From assembly GCA_019095985.1 (NCBI GenBank), contig CM032669.1, positions 4,478,806 to 4,542,805 on the forward strand: 64,000 nucleotides of DNA, given 5' to 3'. The position numbers and the translations under genes are program-made. Shown here piece by piece: positions 12,871 through 25,000 of the stretch; the stretch's first letter is position 1, and every line of letters begins with the position of its first letter. Source of the stretch: Streblospio benedicti. Taxonomy: Eukaryota > Annelida > Polychaeta > Spionida > Spionidae. The notes below the pieces were generated by a model. It worked only from the letters and a program-made list of their open reading frames with translations, searched no databases and was not told the origin of the DNA.

Positions 12871-13002
12871 TTAGTAGTCAAACTCTGGCTTGAAATGTAG
12901 GTAGTTGATGAGTTTTGGTGGCAGTGGTAGCTGTGGTAGCATGTCTGTCACGAAGCTCTGCCGGATGACAACACGGCACATGCTCTGCAGGCTGCCAGAA
13001 AC
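12871..13002 (-). CDS. SOCS-box gene, last coding exon with the SOCS box
   Basis: Acceptor ttgccctttag; 43 codons then TAA at 12871-12873. [10 protein letters not shown] is the Elongin C-binding BC box (Leu at +2, Cys at +6, Ile at +10). [12 protein letters not shown] is the Cul5 box. The tail ends HFKPEFDY. This is the most diagnostic exon. The 3' UTR runs toward lower coordinates and its end cannot be fixed. Confidence 0.9.
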   Translation of the reverse strand, partial: VSGSLQSMCRVVIRQSFVTDMLPQLPLPPKLINYLHFKPEFDY

Positions 13003-16000
13003 CTAAAGGGCAATGGTAACTTGGTAAGTTAAGTAACTGATAGGATTATAGTAACTTCAGGTAGTTTCGGATTAAGTAACTTGGACCCAGAACGGTAATT
13101 GCTGCCCAGGTTTAGAGGTAATCTCGGCATATGCAGGTCAGTTTTCAAATGGACAGTGTAAAAATTCCCACTAAACTAGTATTGTTCACACTTTCTTATT
13201 TACTGAAAAAACAACTTTCAGACATTTAATGTCATTTGAGTATGTGTTAGCCTTTGCATGTGTCCTAAAGGTGGGTGGCTCCAGTAGAAGCACAAATGTC
13301 ATGTCATAATTAGATGAAGGCATACATTTGCAATATGTTTGATTTGTAGTGAATTAACCTGGCCCCACTTTCATAAAAAAATGCCACATCACATATCATT
13401 AGCGATAGATGCCATTTATGCAACGATCGCAAATGTGTTAGCAACGGTTTCACCAATGACATCGCTGATTGTAGAGCACAGCACATACAGATTATTTACA
13501 CCACAGCCGCAAAGAAATGTTATGGTCAGTTTTGAAGTTCATAGATTTGATATGAGCATTGACATACCCGGTAATTGTCAATATGTGGTTAAATTTTCAT
13601 GGGCATAGCATAGCTTATATCAGAAATTGTTTATATACTATATAATTAGCATATCTTACATAGAAATAAGCTAGTAATTGCTACTGTAAGTTCCCAATTT
13701 AATGTATCAATCACATTTCTGGCAAAATCCCCTTGATCAGCACTAGCTTAACAAACATGGGGTTTTTAGTCATTGTAATTGTAATTTATTGATTGTACTT
13801 TGCACCAATAAATAGGTCCATACAAAATAACCACAGACCTTGATATTGTGTAAACTCTGTGATATAACTTGAAAGAAAATAATTCATAAATGAATAAGAT
13901 AAATATATGATAAACAACTGAGTAAACAGAAATAACTATGCAAGATTAATACATGTTGTATATACTAAGTTCACAAATGTGGATGTAAAACATTATTGAA
14001 ACTGACTACTTATAATTGCCTGCACAATTTTATAAAATACAAATATACAAACATGGTCATTGGACTAGAATACAATGCAACCAATCAATTTGTACTGAAT
14101 TTTCATGACTAAGTAAAAAACAATTAATGTCCCAATTGTGGGATGACGACGCACTTTCATAATATCACTACTGTCCCAGTAACCTCATTCTCTACTGTTT
14201 ATATTTGATGAAACATGACGTTTCGCCATAATAACTACATGGTTTCATCGGATGTTGCACTGTATAGGTCAGAACGAATTATATAAAAAGAAGATAGTAA
14301 GACTAGAAGACAAATACGTGAGGCTCTCAAGATACACCAGAGGAACCAACCCCTGAATAACAGCTGCAACAACATGCTCATAAATGCCAAATTCTGTTTT
14401 GAGCATGAGTCTTAATTGGAAGGCCAATGACAAACTCATAAAAGCACAATACACCAAAGCTCAGACAAATTTAGACTGTCATTTAAGGGTTATCATATAT
14501 GTTTTGGTACGAGATCAGCCCTTGTAATTGAAATAAGAACCGTTCTATGTGACGTCATAATGGCGAATTTGTTTACATGTTCCAAGCGCATTCTTTGTCA
14601 AAATTTGGAAGGTCTGGACCATTTTCAGTATGGCCCCGTGCTGAGCAATTTAGGACAACCCTCTCCTCCGGGAGAGGACCCATATCAAACTATCTTCTGG
14701 TTACATCTCTCTGAGCAGGATATACCTGTGGAGTGGCCCGACCACAGGTACCATATGATATCCATGTGCAGTCGGCTGGAAGGTCATGATATTGTAGTGT
14801 ACCATGCCTGACTAATATACGAGCCTAAGGAGCAACACAAAACCTACTCTAGTGGAATAGCAGGGAAAGCCTTAATCCTAACTGATGCAATGCTATTAGT
14901 ACATAGAGACCTATTCTAGTGAACTCAAGGATTTTGTCCCACTCTTCGCCAGTTTTCACTTTCCAAGCTCGTCCGCTTGTACGGGACTAGCTTGATAAAT
15001 GGAAACTTAACCCACACAAAAATGTATCCTATGAATCCTGTGAGTCCTGCATCAGAAGCTGCTCCCTCGAGTGACTCCCATCAGAGGCAGAATCCAGGGC
15101 TGGGTTCTATGTCTCCGTACCTACTAGAGAATAGTTAAGATCCCAGACTGCATCTGTAAATAATGCAAGAATTAAGACATTTCCACATACAATACACACA
15201 AGAGCAGGTAAAACAGACGAGACACACCACAATACTGGTCACCAGCCAAAGCCAGTGGTGGATTTGCCAATATCTGGAGCACCCATCTGTCTTCGGACAC
15301 GTACCACCCCAAGGTGCAGTAGAATGCGCCAGTCAAATGATGACAAGTGCTAACCCGCGACAGGGCCACGGATAAGTACCAGTCCTATAGTCCAAGATGG
15401 GTATCTGTGTTGTCAGGACGGGTGAAATGTTTGAGTTACTTGTCCTGTGGACGAGTATTCTCAGTCACACCAGACATCAGTTTCAGTTGAATTTACATGG
15501 AATTTGTTAATTTGGACTTGTAAATCTTAGTTAGGACGGGTATATCTTTCAGAATACTTGTCCTTTTGACAAGGATGATTTTTCTCCTATTCGTGTCGTG
15601 GCCTTGTGAGAAGACAAAGAGGCAATCTATCTGTTCATTCCTTTGCAGTAAAGTAATGAGTCTCTCCTGTATAGATTTCTCAAGTAACAAAGAAGAAAAC
15701 CAGCGAACCAAATTCGAGCTATGTCCACAAGTCGAAAAATGGAACACTGTGACTCGCCGAGATGCTGATTACAGTATTACGATATCCAAACCACACCGTC
15801 TCAGGAAAAAGAATGGTCATGGAATTGTTGCCCACCTTGGAGAGGGTGTCAGGATGAGAGGGGGTGCCAGTTTCTTAATCACACACACCAAAGTCGTTGC
15901 CGAGAGATGCTATTTTTTTCCCAAATGAGTCTACTTTTCTGATTCAACTGTTACAAAAATGGAATAATTGCATTTCATTCCCAACACAAAGGCTAGTAGC

Positions 16001-19000
16001 TTAATTGAACATATTATAAGGTTAATCAAGTGGAAGTTATAAATAAAGGCCTGTAACTATGAATTCTTGTATTATCGCCCATGTCAATAAATCTAGCTTC
16101 ACAATTTTTTGTATTCGGTACTCATAGGAACAATGGTTTCATTTTTTTTTGCAAGTGACTGTGACACACAACCTCAAATAACAGAATGGTTTGAACACTG
16201 CTGTCCAGCTTGGAGAGGATGTCATAACTGAGAGGGGGTACAAATGTTTTGACCCCCCCCCGCCCCCGCTTACATAACAGAACTTGCAGAACTTGGTGTC
16301 AACACATGAGTGAAATAATATACTCTAAAAGGACTAATTAACATTGAAATCAAAGCTATTTGGAGCATAGTTAAACTAAAAATTTGTGGGCCGAATAAAG
16401 GGTCCATATTACTTTCTCAGGGTAGAATTTATGGGAGGAAATTACCGTTTTAGGCAAGTATTACTTGGTCCGAAAATACCGTTGACTGAAATAACCAGGG
16501 ACCAGCTGAGGATACGTAGGCCAATCTAGTTTTTGTTTCATCATAATACATGTATGCACAAATATTCTTGCATCAACTTTATCTGATGTTTTCTTAACAC
16601 TGTTAACATAATTGTGTATCGAACAACCATTCTGTTTATGAGCCTTTAGTTTTGTATCTTATTACTACATAACTTACAAATAAATATAACTAATCATTGA
16701 TTCCATAATTTCACCTTTTATACTTTATGTTAGCCTATCACAAGGCCTTGAAATGATCTGACATGAAGGCCTATTCTAAAAGCTTCTCTATGATGCAAAT
16801 TTTGCTAAATGTTTTGCAAAATTGACGTCATCACCTAAAAGCACATGGCCTCTATTTTTAGAAAAGCAATCATCTTCAGAGCAGCTGTATATCTGCTGTA
16901 CTTGGATATTTTCTCGTTTAAGTATGTGGTACTGTTTATTTGTAATGGGGATGCTTTCATCAAGACGACATTCTAATGTCTTGGCCAATCCTTACCTGGA
17001 AAATCACCCATCCATGCTGCTGCTTCTGCAGCTGTTGCTAGTGAATACTCTGGTTTTAAAGGCTATAACAGGCCAGGATGTTCAGGTTGCATATTTAATA
17101 GCAGAGGAATTCCTAGGGTTTTGTAAAAGACCTTACATCTATTGGAGCTAGAGGCTGTCATAATTGTACTTGCTCTTCATCTTTCCACTTGATATATGGT
17201 TTACACGAGTGGTTTTTGTAATAATAGAAGTAAAAACTATTAGATATAAGGTCTTTTGAAAGACTAACTTTATGTGAATGCAATTAGGATACTATCGTTC
17301 ATCCGTTTACCAGATAGTTAAGGATTCGGCCGAAAATGCAGACAAGTGCCAATGCAATGTGTCAATTTTAACAGTAGCATGTCATTCTACATGCATTTGG
17401 TTAAACGTGGTGAAAATATGAGTTCGAAGTACAAATCTATAAGAAAATAAAGCAGTGTCATCAGCCAAAATGAGGTTTTGACACAGTGTCCTATTAACAG
17501 AAACTTCTAATTCAAGATCATTTGTAGGGAACAAATATATACAGTCACTAACCATCTAAGTCTGTATAATCAAAGTATATCCATTTCTCCATGTCCCTGA
17601 TAATTTGCAGATGAAGTCAGTCAGAAATGGTCATTTTAGAAGTTATTTCCCAAGTACACTACTTCAGATTAACGTATAAAGTACATGCGTACTGTTTATT
17701 TGATAAAAATGCTATGGATATAAACAAGTAGGAACGCCAAAAATCTCCCCCTCTTAGATCAGGCCCTTTTAGGTCAATCAATTTTAAAATTTTAAATTCA
17801 AATACATACATGTATAAGGAATATAGTAAAAAGGTTACACATCAAATCAGAATGAAAATAAAAACACATCAAACTTCATCAAAAGTGGACTAAAGTACAC
17901 CAAAATCTAATCAGCTCTGGAGAGTAGTTCAATGAAGCTAAAAATGAAGTTTAGTGATAATAGGTCAAATACTTCTCCCAGTAGAGTGGTAACAAGATTC
18001 TGATATTAACACATATTGCTCATAAGTTCATCAAAAGTAGGGCAAAGTACACTAACATCAATTCAGCTGTGGAGGCTAGTATAATAGTGAACAAAATTGT
18101 AAAGTTTAATGATCATAGGTAAAATACTTGTCCCAGTACAATGGTAACAATTGTTTTATTCAAATATTCCGTAATCTTTTCAAAAATAGGCCAAAGTACT
18201 CAAACATCAAATCACATGAGGAGAGTGATATAGTCATTCAAAATGTCAAGTTTGATGATGATAAGTCATAAACTGTTCCCAGGAGACAGATAAACACAAT
18301 TACGTAATAATTTGTTTTTAAAAACACATCGTAACTTCATCAAAAGTAGGCCAAAGTACACCAAAATCTAATTAGCTTTGGAGAGTAGTACAATAAAGCT
18401 AAATATAAAGTTTGGTGACCATAGGTCAAATACTCTCCCTGTAGAATGGTAACAAGGTTTTTTATGTAACGCTCATAAGTTCGTCAAAAGTAGGCCAAAT
18501 TACACTGGTGTCAATTCAACTGTGGAGATTAGTATATTGAACAAAATTGCAAAGTTTAATGACCATAGGTGAAATACTTTTCTTAGTGCACTGGTAACAA
18601 TAGTTTTATTTGAATACTCCATAAATTTTTCAGAAGTAGGCCAAAGTACTCAAACATCAAATCACATGATATGAGGAAAGTGGTATAGACATACCAAATG
18701 TCAAGTTTGGTGATGATAAGTCATAAACTGTTCCCAGGAGACAGATAAACACAAATTTGTAATAATCTGTTTTTAAAGATACATCGTAACTTCATCAAAA
18801 AGTGGGCCAAAGTACAGTGCACAAAAGTCTAATCAGCTCTGGAGAGTAGTGCAATGAAGCTAAATATGAAGTTTGATGATCATAGGTCAAATACTTCTCC
18901 TTGTAGAGTAATAACAAGGTATTTACACCTAACGCCCATAAGTTTGTCAAAAGCAGGCCAAAGTACAAAAAAAATCTTTCAAGAGGTAATTTTTTCCTCA

Positions 19001-22000
19001 AACAAGACATATTCAATTTACAAATCAATAGCTCCAATAGTCTTCGAGTTATCAGCCTGTTTATTTCGGACGGACGCACGAGCAGACAGAAGCAACGCTA
19101 GAAATCTCCCTCCAGACTTCTTCTGGGGAGATTTAATTTCAAAGGCAGGTTTTATATTCTTATACTATTCCTAAATAAGAATACACCACGCCTACATGTC
19201 ACGCCACCTGCAATGTTCATGTACCTACGACAAATTATCGCTACATTGACGCTTTGACTAAGAACTTAGTCAATTAAATGAATAAGTACACAAATTTACG
19301 GTAACCGGGTAGTATCTACTAAATGGACAAAGGATAGTACTGCATCCATCAAAAGGATAAAAAAGCTTACACTCCAATAAAGACACACCTTAAAAATGGA
19401 TTATACTAACATCTAGACCATTGACATTCAAATGATACTACAAATTCATCTGAAAGGCAAAAAAATATAATTTTTTCAACCTAAAAGCCCACAGGACTTG
19501 TGATAATTATGCACTATGCATACACACAGACACCCCCTCACCTGTGGGAGCTTGAAGACGTTGACAAAGTGTGTGGTGGGGTTGTCTGCCACATTCATCA
19601 CCACACCCATGCGCGCACCGCAGGCAGACAGCACGGGTGTGTAGTTGATCGGGCACAGGTGCTGCGTGCAGGTGTAACGCACATATTCTATGCAGTGCAG
19701 CGTTGACAGTGTGTCCGAAGTAAACACATAGATACTGAAACACACAGTAGAATGGGAACATTATAGTGTTTGTATTTTTATTAGCCCACCTGGCCAAAGG
19801 GCATGTGAGCTTTTATTATCACTTGGCGTTCGTCGTCCGTCAACGTTAATATTTTACAATAAATCTTAGATATTCTGCGAAACTACAAAATCAATTTGTA
19901 TGAAATTGATTGTCTGACAGTTGCTTAAGATATTAGGCATAAAGATCATGTATTGTACCGGAATAACGATTACTCAATTTGAAGCTCTGAGACAGCGTGA
20001 TTTCATGGTACCAAACTTTATGCACTCCAATCTATTCCTCTGACACTACTGACATCGTTTGCTTAGTTTCTAGCCTTTATCAGCCAGGCTGTGCATTGCC
20101 TATAACAAAGCGAGCCTTGGTGATTGAGATTAAAAAAGATCTTGTGAACTAATGGCTCAGCCCACTAAATGAATGTTCAATTGTAAGCTCTACAAACAAT
20201 ATGATAACTACGCCCCCTCTACTTTGCTTAGCTTTGAGTGTTGGCAGAAAATATAATAGAACATGGTGTTATAGATATACACAAATTTAATTGATATGTT
20301 TTATTTTGTCCTGGGCTGGTGTACTATTTTTAACGACCGCCTAGTGTAGCGTACATTATTGTCACGGCTGCTGACAAATAGAAAATTCGAAATCGGTCCT
20401 TGCAGGTGGTATGGTGAATGTGCAGATTATTGTCATTTTCCACAAATTGAGGAATATTAGACAATATTCTTACTCTTTGTTTTGCCCAGAGATTTCTTTC
20501 TGTCGGGCCTTGCCATTGGTTTATATTCGAAGAAAATATTGCATTCCACCAATGAACGATCATTATAGCGTTGGGTAAAACCTCATGTTCAGCCGTCTTT
20601 TATTTGAGTGGTACTAAAATGTTGCAACGGTGAGATTTCTCCAAATACCAGCATCCATAAAAATAATTCATAACAATGAATTTTATTTTTTTTCAAGTAC
20701 TTTTCCCGTTTTTTTGTCACTTAAATGAGATTTCAGACCCTTTCAAGGCCCGGAAGAGTTTATGTAAAATTCAATACCCTTTTCCAGATCTCCTGGACCT
20801 GTGGGAACCCTGATTGTCATCAAAAAGGAGGCCACGACTTATGCACAATAGACGTACAAATCATAACGTTGTATGTGCCATAGCAATCCTGAGACGTTTC
20901 ATGTATAGGAACTCGTTAATAGAGGATATGTAAACACAGAAGAATTTATTAGTTCTTTGAAGCTAGATTATTTTAAAACAGTGTTGTGATTGTTTAGAAA
21001 AGAATGATAAATACAAAACCGAGTTCGTTGTGTAACATGAATTATTTCATCAGGATACGTCCCAAGAACTCATCAGATAAAATAATTCATGTTAAAAACT
21101 CATCCTATTTATCATAACCTACTCAATAAATGCAACAATTTTGCACTAATCTGGTATTTTACCCACGTTATCATTCTTCAGTATTAGCCCTCACTATGGA
21201 GAGTATGTCATCATGTGCTATAAACCAATGGCTAACTCCGTAAAACCGTAGTTCCGCCTCTGCCACTGGGCGGCGCTGCAATCGTCAGGGGCAGACGTTG
21301 CGCAATTCGCCTTATAATTGTACGGGAAAGTCCGACTTTTGAGGTGTATTTTCTGTAAGAAATACTCATCCATGTTATTCCAAAACGTCGTGTATCAATA
21401 ACAAAACCCTTTAGTATCTATGCATCTGAGCATTGTTACTCAAATACGTGTCATAATTAGAATAATTTAATTTAAGTAACATACTTATCTGACCTGCCAG
21501 TTAGGCTTTTAGCTAGATTTATAACGCCTACGTACCAATATTACGTTCGACGTTTGAAAAAATATAGTACTTATAGACTTGCACATCTAATGTCGAACGG
21601 AGTGTTTTATACATTAAAATTGTAGCAAAATATGGACTTTATCAATGGAATATATATGTGAAAGACATGTATACATCAAGGATAACATACGCATCGTATA
21701 CAGTTAGAAAGGACAAGCAACATTTATGGATAATCTTGTCAAACACACTGACTTTCAAAATCGGCCGTGGCTTTAGCTTGAGGCAAAAACACAACTTGGA
21801 AATCTGGACAAAGCTCATTATATACAATTCCAAATAAAATGTGAGCATCATATATGAAAACTAGAGAAGTATGTGAACATTTCTGTGTGTGTCACAAAAC
21901 ATAATTATGAACATAGAGCACATTAATACCATCTTCAAAATGACTAATATACACGAATGTTGAGGCGCTGTTTTGAAAGTCCACCCCTGACGACTGCAGC

Positions 22001-25000
22001 GCCGCCCGGCGGCAGAACGAAAAAACGTCGTTGTAAGGGGTCTCAGAGACTGCCATTCTAATGCTTTGTCTCACCTAGCATTGATGGGTTGGTAATTCCC
22101 ACGTGTGCGTTTCTCACGACAGAAGCACTGTGCATCAAGAATGGATGCCATAATGAGCGTTCCGTCGCGTGTGTAGCGTAGGTCGCGCATTGCCGGGTAC
22201 AAGGCCGTGCGTGTGTCTGTCACGCGGTTGTTGGTCGCCAATACGCTCCATGTGTCCATCCGCACCTGGAGGAAGACAATATTCCAGTCCTCACCTGTAA
22301 TGACCATCTTTAATCTGATATAATAGTGACCATCTTTGAATATGCAATAATAACTTTATGGTATCCATAATATTAATAAACAGCGTTTTTCCTTTAAATT
22401 AATGCTGAAGTTTTCAAACGCCTCTTTCTCTCTCACACGTCTTTTTAGCAAGCATATTTCTACCAACGATAGTTATAGTCAAATGGAAGCTTACGATTGT
22501 AAAACCTGTCTTCAGCTATGTCTATCGTTGGTAGAAATATGCTTGCTAAAAGACGTGTGAGAGAGAGAGAGAGAGAGAGAAGTTTGAAAATGTATCCGAA
22601 AGCACTGGAAATGACATATATAAAGCTGACGTTGCTGCTTGACAGCTTCTGGATCAGTGGGTGATTATTTAGCATCCCCATAAAATAATTGGAAACATCC
22701 GCTATGATCCATCAAAAATTATACGACTGGCACACAATTTTCTGATCATATTTGCACCCAAGGCTGTGGTAATAAATTACATGGTCCATCTTCAATTTAG
22801 CTGGTGTTGTGTTATGATTGCATTAAATAGACGAGCGGCCACTTGGCTGCGAACATACCTCAAACTGTCCGTTTCCATGGTAACCTCCATGTACACAGAC
22901 CCTTGTATGGGATACACATTTCAATTAATAACATGGAATCTAAAGCACTTAGAATCATGATACTCTGCACACATGTAGTAGATACCAATCTAAAACTTTC
23001 AATACATTTTATGGTCACTAAATTTCAACATGGCTGCTATAATTCAAGATGGCCAGCATACAGTAATATTTCTAGTTTCCTTTCATAAACGTTTTCTCTA
23101 TAAACTGCTATGAATGGTTTAACAGGCTATTTAAGGTACCGATGTGTTAATTACGTGGTAGCGCATAGATGTGGAAAAATATTATTGTGACAAAACAGAA
23201 AACTAGCAGTTTCCATAGTGACCTTAATAGGCCTATATACATAAATAAAACCTTCAAAGCCAAGGTATTACACATTGATGAAGGTTCAAAAGTAAAATAT
23301 GTAAACTAAACATGCTAAGTGGCAGCCATCTTGGATTTGAAGGTCAAGATAAGGTCAAATAATTAAAATAATACTGGAAATGGAATCAGTGACCCTCTTA
23401 ACCCCAAATTCCACGTATTTCACATCAATATAGCTTAAAAAGAAAAAAACAATTTTTTACGATATGCCCGGTGGCCATTTTGAAAAACGCCTAAAAAACT
23501 TTTTCGGATAGGGTGATTTTGGTACACTATTTTCCTGGGATAGAGGGGCATCATATCTATTGAATAAAATCATAAAACAATTTCTTGCAATTTTTCCAAC
23601 AAAAAACTTAAAATGACTACTATTGTTAGGTGAGTAAAATGAGGATTTACCTTTTCGCCTTTTATTTATTGTTCGCTTCGATTTGCTCATTCCTTACAAA
23701 TTCGAAATAATCGACTAAATTCACTGTCCTCTATTGCCGATCAGTATTGTAGGTATGAAAATTACATTAATAGTATAACATTTGGCAAATTGAATTCTAC
23801 TTACTGTACTGAGACTGTTTGTCTGGTTTGGCTCAAAGTTAGTGACAGCCAAACGATTACCAAGGAACCGTGGGTCAAAGGCAAAGTGGCACATTCCAAA
23901 ATGGATGTCGCATTCAGAGAGTAGTTTCTTCGTCTTTAAATCATACAGCTGAAGAAAAAAGAATTTGTATATGTTATGAGTTAAATTCTTATATACATGT
24001 ACTGTAATAGTCAAATAAATATGTAACAAGTAGATGTTTGAACCTTGAGGTTTGAACGCCAAAAATCTCCCCCTCTTAGATCAGGCCCTTTTAGGTCAAT
24101 CAATTTTAAAATTAGTAAATTCAAATACATACATGTATGAAAAATATTGTAGAAAGGCAACACATATAATCAGAATGAAAACAAGAGGACCATAAGGGTC
24201 CTAATAGCGCTCACCTACATGTGTCACATGAGGAGAGTGACATAGTCATACAAAATGTCAAGTTTGGTGATGATAGGTAATAAAGTCTTCCCAGGAGACA
24301 GATAAACACAAATTCATAATAATTTGTTTTTAAAACACATCGTAATTTCATCAAAAGTAGGCCAAAGTACACCAAAATCTAATAAGCTCTGGAGAGTGGT
24401 ACAACGAAGCTAGATATGAAGTTTAGTGACCATAGGTCAAATACTTCTCCCTGTAGAGTGTTCACAAGGTTTATTACGTAACGCTCGTAAGTTCAAAAGT
24501 AGGCCAAAGAACACCAATATCAAATCACTTGAGGAGAGTGATATAGACATACCAAATGTCAAGTTTGGTGATGATAAGTCATAAACTGTTCCCAGGAGAC
24601 AGATAAACACAATTACGTAATAATTTGTTTTTAAAAACACATCGTAACTTCATCATAAGTAGGCCAAAGTACACCAAAATCTAATCAGCTCTGGAGAGTA
24701 GTACAACAAAGCTAAATATGAAGTTTGGTAACCATAGGTCAAATACTTCTTCCTGTAGAGTGTTCACAAGGTTAATTACATAACGCTCGTAAGTTCGTCA
24801 AAAGTAGGCCAAAGTACAAACAAAATTTTTTGAGAGATGATGAGGACATAGTCATACAAAATATGAAGTTTGGTGTTGATAGGTAATAAAGTCTTCCCAG
24901 GAGACAGATAAACACAAATTCGTAATAATTTGTTTTTAAAACACATCGTAATTTCATCAAAAGTAGGCCAAAGTACACCAAAATCTTATCAGGTCTGGAG

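Noticed and set aside
14560-14811. 83-codon frame beginning [20 protein letters not shown]
   Set aside because: No motif, no splice context; upstream sequence is repeat-like and the frame is isolated.
16788-17151. Overlapping frames on both strands (66 and 109 codons)
   Set aside because: No recognised motif, no acceptor/donor in phase with the SOCS-box gene; composition does not favour either strand.
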